Shown: positions 57,654 to 64,000 of the stretch, piece after piece
Numbering within the stretch: the stretch's first letter is position 1
Layout: the number at the start of each line of letters is the position of its first letter
Source of the DNA: Deinococcus cellulosilyticus NBRC 106333 = KACC 11606
Lineage (GTDB): Bacteria > Deinococcota > Deinococci > Deinococcales > Deinococcaceae
DNA length: 64,000 nt
Direction: 5' to 3'
Assembly (NCBI RefSeq): GCF_007990775.1
Contig: NZ_BJXB01000022.1
Location: forward strand, 1 to 64,000
Notes under the pieces: generated by a model
Database searches by the model: none
What the model was told of the DNA's origin: nothing
What the model saw: only the letters and a program-made list of their open reading frames with translations
Position numbers and translations under genes: made by a program

Positions 57654-57708
57654 GTCCCCCTCCTCAGGGGGACAGCCTCGAACGCAGTGAGAGGCAGGGG
57701 GTCAGAGG
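57654..57708. repeat. GC-rich double-hairpin repeat, copy C
   Basis: GTCCCCCTCCTCAGGGGGAC, AGCCTC...GAGGCA hairpin, then GGGGGTCAGA. Sits between convergent genes and probably works as a shared terminator. Confidence 0.6.
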
Positions 57709-57715
57709 CAGGCGG

Positions 57716-58561
57716 TCATTTCTTCGCAGGCAGCGTTGTGACCAGCACTGCACCAAGCACCACCGCTGCGCCCACCAGGGCCAGTGGAGACAGAAATTCC
57801 CTGAACACCACTGCAGCAAGCAGGGCAGCGATGACCGGTTCCAGGCTGGCAATCACGCTAGCCTGCACGGCTGGGATGCGTTTCAGGGCAGAACTGTAGG
57901 CCCAGTAAGCAAAGTAGGTGCTGACCACCCCGATGCAGATCAGGATGCCCCAGGCTGCCGGGGTTTTGCTGTGAAAGTCCACAAAGGGCAGGAGTCCAAG
58001 AGCACCCACCGGAAGGGCCAGGGCATACAGGCTGATCGGAGCGTACCTGTTGAAAAACAGTTTGCCGTACAGGTAGTACAGGGCATAGGTGAATCCTGCG
58101 AGCAGGCCCCAGCCCAGGCTCACGGCTGTGACGTTCACCTTGCTGCCGCCTCCGAGGGAGATCAGGGCGACCCCCACAATGGTCAGGGTGACCAGCAGGG
58201 CATTGCGCAGCCCAAAGGCCTCTTTCAGAAAAAGTCGGGCCATGATGGCCACAAAGGCGGGCGCAGTGTACAGCAGAACACTGGCCAGGCTGACCCCTCC
58301 GGTGTTTACAGCAAGCTGGTATGAGCCGTAGAAAACACTGCCTCCCAGCAATCCGAACAGCACAGTGGCCCAGGCATCTCTGGATTTGAGGGGAGGGTCC
58401 TGGGAAAAGCGGCTGTGCAGAAAGTACAGGCTTCCGGCCATCACTGCCCGCCAGAAAGCGACCTCCAGAGGGGTGAGTCCCTGCTGGACCGCCAGTTTGC
58501 CGAAAATACCCAGAGTGCCCCAAAGGGCTGCAGCAGTCAAAAGAAGCACGTATGGCAGCAT
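57716..58561 (-). CDS. EamA/DMT family transporter
   Basis: 281 residues, ten hydrophobic helices in two five-helix halves, each ending in an EamA-like motif (LTPLEVAFWRAV; IPAVQASVIASLEPVIAALLA). Drug/metabolite transporters of this type export amino acids, nucleosides or sugars. It starts 1 nt after the stop of the upstream DOMON-like protein, so the two form an operon. Confidence 0.93.
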   Translation of the reverse strand: MLPYVLLLTAAALWGTLGIFGKLAVQQGLTPLEVAFWRAVMAGSLYFLHSRFSQDPPLKSRDAWATVLFGLLGGSVFYGSYQLAVNTGGVSLASVLLYTAPAFVAIMARLFLKEAFGLRNALLVTLTIVGVALISLGGGSKVNVTAVSLGWGLLAGFTYALYYLYGKLFFNRYAPISLYALALPVGALGLLPFVDFHSKTPAAWGILICIGVVSTYFAYWAYSSALKRIPAVQASVIASLEPVIAALLAAVVFREFLSPLALVGAAVVLGAVLVTTLPAKK

Positions 58562-58562
58562 G

Positions 58563-59357
58563 TCAGTCCAGGTTGGCTTTGTATTCGAAATTCTGCTTGC
58601 TGTCCTGTTTTGCTCTGCGGTTCATCAGGACAATGGTGGAGATGACCACGCCCACCATGCCCAGTGTTCCCATGATCAGCAGAATCCAGGGTCGGAAATC
58701 CTGCAGGTCGCCCACAGGGGGGAGGGTGCGCTGGATGTAAGATCGGCTCTGGTCTCCCTGGGCCAGCACATCCACAGGTGCAGGCGGGTTGTTGAGGCGA
58801 CTGGTGAGGTGGTAGGGATTGTTGTCGTTCACCGGGGTCACCAGACCTGCGGGGGTGAGGGGATCAAACAGGCTGACCGTCACCCAGTATTCGTATTGCC
58901 CTGCTGGAATGGGGGTCTGCACCTTGATGGTGGTGCCAGAGGTGCTGACTTTGATGTCTTCCGGGTTCAGTTTCTCCGGGGTCAGTCTGGGCACCCGGTA
59001 AAACTCCTTGTTGAATCCCGAAAGGTGCAGGTGGTACTGCCATCCCTGTCCTGGAGGGGTTTCAAAACCTGTATCGCCCAGTGTGGTGCTGCCCCCCACC
59101 CGGGTTTTGATGAAGATGTCCAGAATGGGCGTGGAAAACCCCAGGGGTGCATCCAAAGGATTCGACAATCCCCCCAGACCAATGTCCAGGCTGAGTTTGC
59201 CGTCTTCATCGCTGGCCACGAAACTTCGCAGGTCCAGGCTGTTTCGATCGGTGGCACTTAAATTCTCAGGCAGATGGTAGGTGCCATCTCCCAACACGTC
59301 CCCGCTCGGGTCAGGGTAATTCAGTAGGAGGGTTGCAAGGACCGCAGAAATGAGCAC
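58563..59357 (-). CDS. Glucodextranase-C/DOMON-like membrane protein
   Basis: 264 residues from GTG 59357. Short N-terminal signal (LISAVLATLLLNYP), a beta-sandwich of ~200 residues (DPSGDVLGDGTYHLPENL opening, GLSNPLDAPLGFSTPILDIFI), and one C-terminal membrane helix (ILLIMGTLGMVGVVISTIVLM) with a basic tail. The opening resembles the glucodextranase C-terminal DOMON-like domain. Probably a cell-surface sugar-binding or sensing protein. The start is fixed by a promoter 6 nt upstream. Confidence 0.78.
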   Translation of the reverse strand: MLISAVLATLLLNYPDPSGDVLGDGTYHLPENLSATDRNSLDLRSFVASDEDGKLSLDIGLGGLSNPLDAPLGFSTPILDIFIKTRVGGSTTLGDTGFETPPGQGWQYHLHLSGFNKEFYRVPRLTPEKLNPEDIKVSTSGTTIKVQTPIPAGQYEYWVTVSLFDPLTPAGLVTPVNDNNPYHLTSRLNNPPAPVDVLAQGDQSRSYIQRTLPPVGDLQDFRPWILLIMGTLGMVGVVISTIVLMNRRAKQDSKQNFEYKANLD

Positions 59358-59363
59358 TCTGGC

Positions 59364-59392
59364 AGTATAAAACAAGAGGGTTAGAATGTCAG
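59364..59392 (-). promoter_or_regulatory. Leaderless promoter of DOMON-like/EamA operon
   Basis: Minus strand CTGACA (59387-59392), 17-bp spacer, TATACT (59364-59369), 6 nt to GTG 59357. The clearest leaderless promoter in the window. Confidence 0.8.
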
Positions 59393-59450
59393 GGGGCAGG
59401 ATACAGGGCAAGCGCAAAGTCGCTGATGGGTCATTGTCGCTTGCAAAAGC

Positions 59451-59480
59451 TGTCAGCCATCAGCGCTCAGCGTTCAGCGC
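59451..59480. repeat. Four-heptad repeat array, NNTCAGC variant (forward)
   Basis: TGTCAGC, CATCAGC, GCTCAGC, GTTCAGC, then GC. Inverted partner at 59586-59618. Confidence 0.8.
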
Positions 59481-59585
59481 AGCAACACCTGTGTGCTTTC
59501 TGTTCAACCAGATCATGCGGCTGCTTTGCCCTGCAGGACGGTTCAGACTTTGCTGTGGCTTTTGGCAAAAGCATCCTTCCATCTT

Positions 59586-59618
59586 TTGCTGATGGCTGAT
59601 CGTTGACCACTGATCGCT
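59586..59618. repeat. Four-heptad repeat array, NNTCAGC variant (reverse)
   Basis: On the minus strand AGC, GATCAGT, GGTCAAC, GATCAGC, CATCAGC, then AA. Confidence 0.75.
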
Positions 59619-59633
59619 CATCCCCTCCAAAGC

Positions 59634-60974
59634 TCAGTGCAGGGTCCTGCGTCTGGGTGCGTACAGCTGCTCTGTGATGGCTCGGGACACCAGATAAGGG
59701 TCGTGCTGTCCATTGCCGATGGCCACCAGTGGAGCCCGTTCAACCCGACCCAGCCATTTCTCTGGAAGGGGGTCCTTGCTGAGTTCACGCGCACCCTCTT
59801 TCTGGTAACGGTTTAACACATCGCTCTGCAATGGGCTGTCGTTGACCAGAATCACATCAGGGTCTCTGCCCATGTGGCGCACCAGCATGTCAATGTGTCC
59901 CTGCAGGCTGAGGTCGTCGGTTTCACCGGGTTCGGACATGATGTTGGTGACGTAAATGAGTTTTGCCTTGCTGTGCTGAATGGCCTTGCGCACCTCTGGA
60001 ACCAGCACGGTGGGAATCAGGGAAGTGAAGAGGCTTCCAGGGCCAATCACGATCAGTTCGGCGTCCATCAGGGCGTCAATGACTTCCTGGGGGGCTCGCA
60101 CTTCAGGTGGGTCCAGCCGGACACGTTCAATGGCGCGGCCTTTGCGCAGTTCACCCAGCTGGCTTTCTCCAACAATCAATTCACCATTCTGCAGCTCTGA
60201 GACCAGAACCGCAGGGTCGTGGGTGGCGGGGAAGACCCGTCCGCGCACTTTGAGGATGTCGTTGAGGTCATGGGCAGCACCTTCAAAGTGGCCCCGTTCC
60301 TCAGAGAGGGTCGCCAGCATCAGGTTCCCGAAGGTGTGCCCCTGGATGCCTTCTCCCCTGCTGAAACGGTGCAGCAGCAGGCGGGCCAGCACAGGAGAAT
60401 CTGAGAGGGCTGCAAAGCAGTCGGTCATGTCTCCGGGCGCAATCATCTGGAGGTCACGGCGGAGTTTGCCACTGCTGCCTCCATCGTCGGTCACGGCAAC
60501 CACGGCAGTGATGTTGCTGGTGTATTCCTTGAGGCCGGAAAGCAGGTTGCTGAGGCCCGTTCCGCCTCCGAGGGCCACAATTTTGGGGCCTCTGGCCAGG
60601 GCATTGCGGGAGTACATGTGGTCTGCGGCCTGCGAGGGTTCGAGACCTGTGGCCTTCAGGAAGGTGCGGTTCAGTTTGTAGACGCTCCAGATGGCTCCAG
60701 TGAGGGCAAGCAGGGTCACGATCAGGCCCACGGCCCACAGGGGCATCAGTTCAGGATTGGTGAAGCTGTTGAGGAACAAAATCCATTTGGTGGCAATGAA
60801 ACGATAGGGACCTGTCCACACGAAGTGCAGGAAGCCCACCATCAGAACACTCAGGCTGAGGATCAGCAGGACAAAGTAACGCTTGACGTTCATGCCTGGA
60901 GTCAACCATTTGGCCACCCGACCTGCAGTGGCGGACCGTTCGCTGATGCGACGAACCTCATGGTGCCAATTCAT
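59634..60974 (-). CDS. glmR: YvcK/GlmR-family protein with N-terminal membrane helices
   Basis: 446 residues. Two membrane helices (~32-52 and ~75-100), then the CofD-like domain: IVALGGGTGLSNLLSGLKEY, VVAVTDDGGSSGKLRRDL, MTDCFAALSD, VIGPGSLFTSLIP. GlmR proteins bind UDP-sugars and balance peptidoglycan precursor supply; the extra membrane anchor is as found in some lineages. It lies 310 nt after rapZ, the classic rapZ-yvcK pairing. Ribosome site GGAGG precedes the ATG. Confidence 0.93.
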   Translation of the reverse strand: MNWHHEVRRISERSATAGRVAKWLTPGMNVKRYFVLLILSLSVLMVGFLHFVWTGPYRFIATKWILFLNSFTNPELMPLWAVGLIVTLLALTGAIWSVYKLNRTFLKATGLEPSQAADHMYSRNALARGPKIVALGGGTGLSNLLSGLKEYTSNITAVVAVTDDGGSSGKLRRDLQMIAPGDMTDCFAALSDSPVLARLLLHRFSRGEGIQGHTFGNLMLATLSEERGHFEGAAHDLNDILKVRGRVFPATHDPAVLVSELQNGELIVGESQLGELRKGRAIERVRLDPPEVRAPQEVIDALMDAELIVIGPGSLFTSLIPTVLVPEVRKAIQHSKAKLIYVTNIMSEPGETDDLSLQGHIDMLVRHMGRDPDVILVNDSPLQSDVLNRYQKEGARELSKDPLPEKWLGRVERAPLVAIGNGQHDPYLVSRAITEQLYAPRRRTLH

Positions 60975-61284
60975 GTGTCAATCCTCCATTTTTGACGTGC
61001 ATGGCACGTGTTGCTTCAATTCAACGGGACCGATTGTGTCTCTTTGACACCTGTCCACCGCTCCAAGGATAACCGAAAAACCGCCATGAAGATGTGAGCT
61101 GTCCTCTCCTCCCCTCAGAACCCTCAGGGGAGAGATGACACTTTTTCCATCCTGTAACGCTGTTCTTTACTGTACCTCTGAAACCTGACCAAGGCTAGAG
61201 ACATTTCTCATGAAAGATTAACGGAGTTTCAGAAACTCGCTCATTCTGCTGCCAGATCAACCTGGAGGTCATCTGGCAACAGGG
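60975..61284. other. Intergenic region between rapZ and glmR
   Basis: 310 bp without a gene. It holds inverted repeat ACGTGC-atg-GCACGT (60995-61009), a CTCCCCTCAG-type hairpin near 61115-61137, and GCCAGAT/ATCTGGC (61251-61279) just past rapZ, perhaps its terminator. No T-run. No clear promoter was found for glmR. Confidence 0.45.
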
Positions 61285-62121
61285 TCAATATTCGCCTTTC
61301 TGGATGTCCCGATGGTCTTTCAGCTGCGGATTGTATGCCTCAAGGTCTGCCATCAGGGTTTCTGTGATGGTCACACTGCGGTGACGTCCTCCGGTGCAAC
61401 CTATGGCAACGGTGTAAGCCCTGCGGCCTGCCTTTTCAGCAAGGTCCAGGGTACTCTTGAGAAAATGCACCAGTGTCTCGTAGTAGGCCCGGGCCTCTGG
61501 TGTGAACACATACTTGCGCACCCCTTCATCCAGACCCGTCATGGGACGCAACTGGGGGTCATAAAAGGGGTTGGGAAGACCTCGCACATCCAGCACCAGA
61601 TCTGCATCTCTGGGGACCCCGTGTTTGAACCCAAAGGAAAACAGGCGCAGGGTGAATTTGGAGTGAATGCTGAAGATCTGCTCCACTTTGCGGGCCAGCT
61701 GTTTTTCACTCAGCTCGGTGGTGTCCACCACCAGGTCTGCTGCTTCACGCAGGCAGGCCAGCATTTCCTTTTCTCGGTGGAAGTCCATCAGGAGGGAGCG
61801 TTCCCCGAGCGGGTGCTTGCGACGGGTCAGGTTGTACCGCTGCAAAAGCACATCTTCAGAAGCCTCCAGGAACAGCACCCGGGCATTGGAGCGTTTCATA
61901 AAGTGCTGCAGGTGGTTTTCGAGGTTGTCCAGAAAAGCCCACATGCGGGCGTCAACGGTGAATGCGTATTTTTGAATGCCGTGTCCGAGGGCCTGATCGA
62001 ACATCCGGTCCCACAGGTCGGGCACCAGGTTGTCCATCACGAAAAATCCGGCTTCCTCCAGGGCTTTGAGGGCCGTGTTTTTACCCGAGCCCGAGAGTCC
62101 AGAGATGATCACCACTTCCAT
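61285..62121 (-). CDS. rapZ: RNase adapter / nucleotide-binding protein RapZ
   Basis: 278 residues from ATG 62121 (six residues shorter than the longest frame). Walker A GLSGSGKNTALKAL near residue 8; Walker B-like region VLFLEASEDVLLQRY; C-terminal GCTGGRHRSVTI. RapZ controls GlmS level through small RNAs in E. coli and binds UDP-GlcNAc or related metabolites. Start choice rests on TAAACT 7 nt upstream, and on family starts just before the Walker A strand. Confidence 0.95.
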   Translation of the reverse strand: MEVVIISGLSGSGKNTALKALEEAGFFVMDNLVPDLWDRMFDQALGHGIQKYAFTVDARMWAFLDNLENHLQHFMKRSNARVLFLEASEDVLLQRYNLTRRKHPLGERSLLMDFHREKEMLACLREAADLVVDTTELSEKQLARKVEQIFSIHSKFTLRLFSFGFKHGVPRDADLVLDVRGLPNPFYDPQLRPMTGLDEGVRKYVFTPEARAYYETLVHFLKSTLDLAEKAGRRAYTVAIGCTGGRHRSVTITETLMADLEAYNPQLKDHRDIQKGEY

Positions 62122-62128
62122 AACAGGT

Positions 62129-62134
62129 AGTTTA
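62129..62134 (-). promoter_or_regulatory. -10 box of leaderless rapZ
   Basis: TAAACT on the minus strand, 7 nt before ATG 62121. Confidence 0.55.
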
Positions 62135-62277
62135 CCCATTTTTGGTCATCGCCGCTGTAAAGATTTGCTTGCAGATGGGGGTCAGAAGTTCATGCATTGT
62201 GGCTGCAGAGTGTAATGCCCTGTACACACCTTCAGTTTTCTTAGCTGTTTCACAACCTGTTTGTAAGACAGGCAGGA

Positions 62278-62283
62278 TATAAT
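62278..62283 (+). promoter_or_regulatory. Perfect -10 box before lipoprotein gene
   Basis: TATAAT, about 40 nt before ATG 62324; no clear -35. Confidence 0.4.
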
Positions 62284-62323
62284 TTGCAGAAATGATGACA
62301 GTTGCTTTCATGGAAAGGCCCCT

Positions 62324-63001
62324 ATGATGAGACACATGTTACAGGTGGCTGTGTTGTCGCTGAGTGGCATGCTGCTGTTTGGCTGTGCTCCGCAACAGAC
62401 CGCTCCTGACCCGGGCAAAGTTGCTGTAACCGTCACCACCACCAAGGCCTCTTTCTATCCCCACGAACTGGGGTTGCAGTGGGAATATCTGCTGACCGAT
62501 GACCGTCTGGATGCTCCCACGTACCGCCTCTCTGTGGAAGGGGGAACCCTTTTCGGAGACCAGGCCACCACCCGTTTTCTGCTGACGGGCAGAGGAACAC
62601 AAAGGGAGTATTTCCGCACCTACGATGACACTGGAGTCTACCTGCATGGGATGACTGTTCCAGGCGCAAAGATCACCCTCGTTCCAGCGTTGCGGGAGTA
62701 TCCTGGAACGAATGACTGGAAAGTCGGTGTCACCTGGTCAGGCAAAACCCAGATCACCCTTTTTGATGACAAGGAAGTCCGGGAACGCCTGAACGTGGAT
62801 TACAAGTACACCGTCCTTGAGCAGCGCACCGTTACCCTCAACACCAGCAACCGCACCTACCAGGTGTGGGTCATCAACCGCCAGATGATGGGAGCCAAGG
62901 ACATTCTTCCCGAGTCCAAGGAGTTCTATTTTGTACCGTATATCGGAGAAGTGCTCACTCCGGACGGCTTTGTGATCAAGAGCACCACTGCGGGCAGATG
63001 A
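62324..63001 (+). CDS. Hypothetical lipoprotein upstream of dxs
   Basis: 225 residues. Lipobox SGMLLFGC near residue 21 anchors it in a membrane. Mature part is beta-rich (FYPHELGLQWEYLLTDDRL, RYLSVEGG-like strand, WKVGVTWSGKTQITLF) without cysteines. No family recognised; resembles small periplasmic lipoproteins of the DUF-type. ATG 62327 is equally possible. dxs begins 22 nt after its stop, so the two are probably one operon. Confidence 0.8.
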   Translation: MMRHMLQVAVLSLSGMLLFGCAPQQTAPDPGKVAVTVTTTKASFYPHELGLQWEYLLTDDRLDAPTYRLSVEGGTLFGDQATTRFLLTGRGTQREYFRTYDDTGVYLHGMTVPGAKITLVPALREYPGTNDWKVGVTWSGKTQITLFDDKEVRERLNVDYKYTVLEQRTVTLNTSNRTYQVWVINRQMMGAKDILPESKEFYFVPYIGEVLTPDGFVIKSTTAGR

Positions 63002-63023
63002 AGTTGCCCGGAAAGGACCGAAC

Positions 63024-64000
63024 GTGTTGCTGGATCGCATCAATGGCCCCGAGGATCTGAAAAACCTCACCCGAGAAGAACTGTCCCAGGTGGCTCAGGA
63101 GCTGCGCCAGGAAATCATCCAGGTCTGTGCTGAATCAGGAGGTCACCTGGCTTCCAGTCTGGGGGCAGTGGAACTCATCACTGCGCTGCACCATGTCTTT
63201 GACAGCCCTCGTGATCGCCTGCTGTTCGATGTGGGACACCAGGCTTACGCCCACAAAATCCTGACCGGCAGACGCAAGCAGATGCCCACCATCCGCAAGG
63301 AGGGCGGCCTGTCTGGATTCACCAAAGTCAGTGAGTCCGAGCATGACGCCATCACCGTTGGGCACGCCAGCACCAGTCTCGCCAATGCCCTGGGCATGGC
63401 TTTTGCCAGAGATGCTCTGGGCCAGAATTACAACATTGTTGCTGTGATCGGAGATGGAAGCCTCACCGGTGGCATGGCGCTCGCTGCCATCAACCAGATC
63501 GGGTATCAGCAGAAACGCATGCTGATCATTCTCAACGACAATGAGATGAGCATCTCCGAGAACGTGGGGGCACTCAACCGCTACATGCGCACCCTGCAAA
63601 TCCAGCGCTGGTTCCAGGACGTGGAGGATGCAGGCAAGAAGGCCCTGCAAGCTTTCAGTCGGCCCCTGGCCCAGATGGTGTCCCGTGCCAAGGACAGTGC
63701 CAGAAACTTCTTTGATCCGGCCTCAGACAATCCGTTCAAAGCCATGAATGTGCGTTATGTGGGTCCCATCGATGGGCACGATCTCGGTCAACTGGTGTAT
63801 GTGCTCTCCAAGATCAAGGACCTGGAAGGTCCCACCATGCTGCATGTGGTCACCAAGAAGGGCAAGGGTCTGGAGTACGCCGAGAAGGACCCCATCAAGT
63901 GGCACGGGGCTGTTCCCCATGATCCCAAAACGGGAACTGCACCGGCCAGCAAGGGGTACAGCTGGTCCAGTGCTTTTGGCGACGCCATGATTGAACTGGC
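63024..64000 (+). CDS. dxs: 1-deoxy-D-xylulose-5-phosphate synthase, 5' part (runs off the window)
   Basis: About 325 residues visible from GTG 63024 (GGAAAGGACC upstream). Thiamine-diphosphate site marks: HLASSLGAVELITALHHVF, FDVGHQAYAHKILTGR, GHASTSLANALG, VIGDGSLTGGMALAAIN, ILNDNEMSISENVG; then NVRYVGPIDGHDL and THE C-terminal half begins. It condenses pyruvate with glyceraldehyde 3-phosphate, first step of the non-mevalonate isoprenoid path, feeding carotenoid and quinone synthesis. The 3' part is beyond 64000. Confidence 0.97.
   Translation, partial: MLLDRINGPEDLKNLTREELSQVAQELRQEIIQVCAESGGHLASSLGAVELITALHHVFDSPRDRLLFDVGHQAYAHKILTGRRKQMPTIRKEGGLSGFTKVSESEHDAITVGHASTSLANALGMAFARDALGQNYNIVAVIGDGSLTGGMALAAINQIGYQQKRMLIILNDNEMSISENVGALNRYMRTLQIQRWFQDVEDAGKKALQAFSRPLAQMVSRAKDSARNFFDPASDNPFKAMNVRYVGPIDGHDLGQLVYVLSKIKDLEGPTMLHVVTKKGKGLEYAEKDPIKWHGAVPHDPKTGTAPASKGYSWSSAFGDAMIEL

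Noticed and set aside
57654..57708. Insertion-sequence end
   Set aside because: No transposase, no target duplication; the sequence fits the small hairpin repeat family instead.

Overview
The window looks like chromosomal DNA of a Deinococcus-type bacterium. Three things point there: lysine is made through alpha-aminoadipate on a LysW carrier protein (hcs, lysT, lysU, lysW, lysX, lysY, lysZ and lysJ are all present); many genes appear leaderless, with a TANNNT box ending 5-7 nt before the start codon; and there is a short PPK2 of the kind known from Deinococcus and Meiothermus. By eye the DNA is moderately GC-rich, lower than D. radiodurans, so a lower-GC Deinococcus lineage is likely. This is inference from gene content; no database search was run. 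No rRNA, tRNA, CRISPR array or insertion sequence was recognised.

Layout. 0.2-8.8 kb: housekeeping and small enzymes (ychF, a metallo-beta-lactamase-fold hydrolase, two tandem alpha/beta-hydrolase-like proteins, ppk2, a PLP sulfur enzyme, an alanyl-tRNA editing protein), plus a structured intergenic stretch at 3.0-3.2 kb. 8.9-15.3 kb: a large metallophosphoesterase with a duplicated C-terminal module, a scramblase/LURP-one-like protein, a secreted alpha-amylase with a palindrome at its promoter, and a kinase-fold phosphotransferase. 15.3-24.2 kb: a 1170-residue transcriptional activator fused to a degenerate esterase, divergent from a complete archaic (sigma-type) chaperone-usher pilus operon. 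24.3-30.3 kb: a PIG-L deacetylase, a META-domain protein, an aldose 1-epimerase and four tandem lipoproteins.

30.4-47.9 kb is the lysine region. The main cluster is hcs, a PhzF-like protein, lysT, a zinc-ribbon protein, lysU, a double zinc-ribbon protein, lysW, lysX, a hypothetical gene, a MazG-like gene and lysY. lysZ and lysJ lie 5-8 kb downstream as separate units, among a LacI regulator, a sirtuin, a MocR regulator and two GNAT genes. Homoisocitrate dehydrogenase and the LysK deacylase are not in the window. The unusual point is that the cluster encodes up to three LysW-like zinc-ribbon proteins that all end in glutamate, one of which can also be made from an internal start as a 54-residue protein.

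47.9-64 kb: DinB-like protein, a DUF3006/ComEC-like/MazG-like operon, two secreted DLH-like hydrolases around a MerR regulator, lepA, an AlkZ-like glycosylase candidate, a DUF4127 protein, an EamA transporter, a DOMON-like membrane protein, glmR, rapZ, a lipoprotein and the 5' part of dxs.

Two families of small dispersed repeats run through the intergenic DNA: about 30-bp arrays of exactly four heptads (five sequence variants, often in inverted pairs, one perfect pair bracketing a single gene), and a GC-rich double-hairpin element found at three sites.
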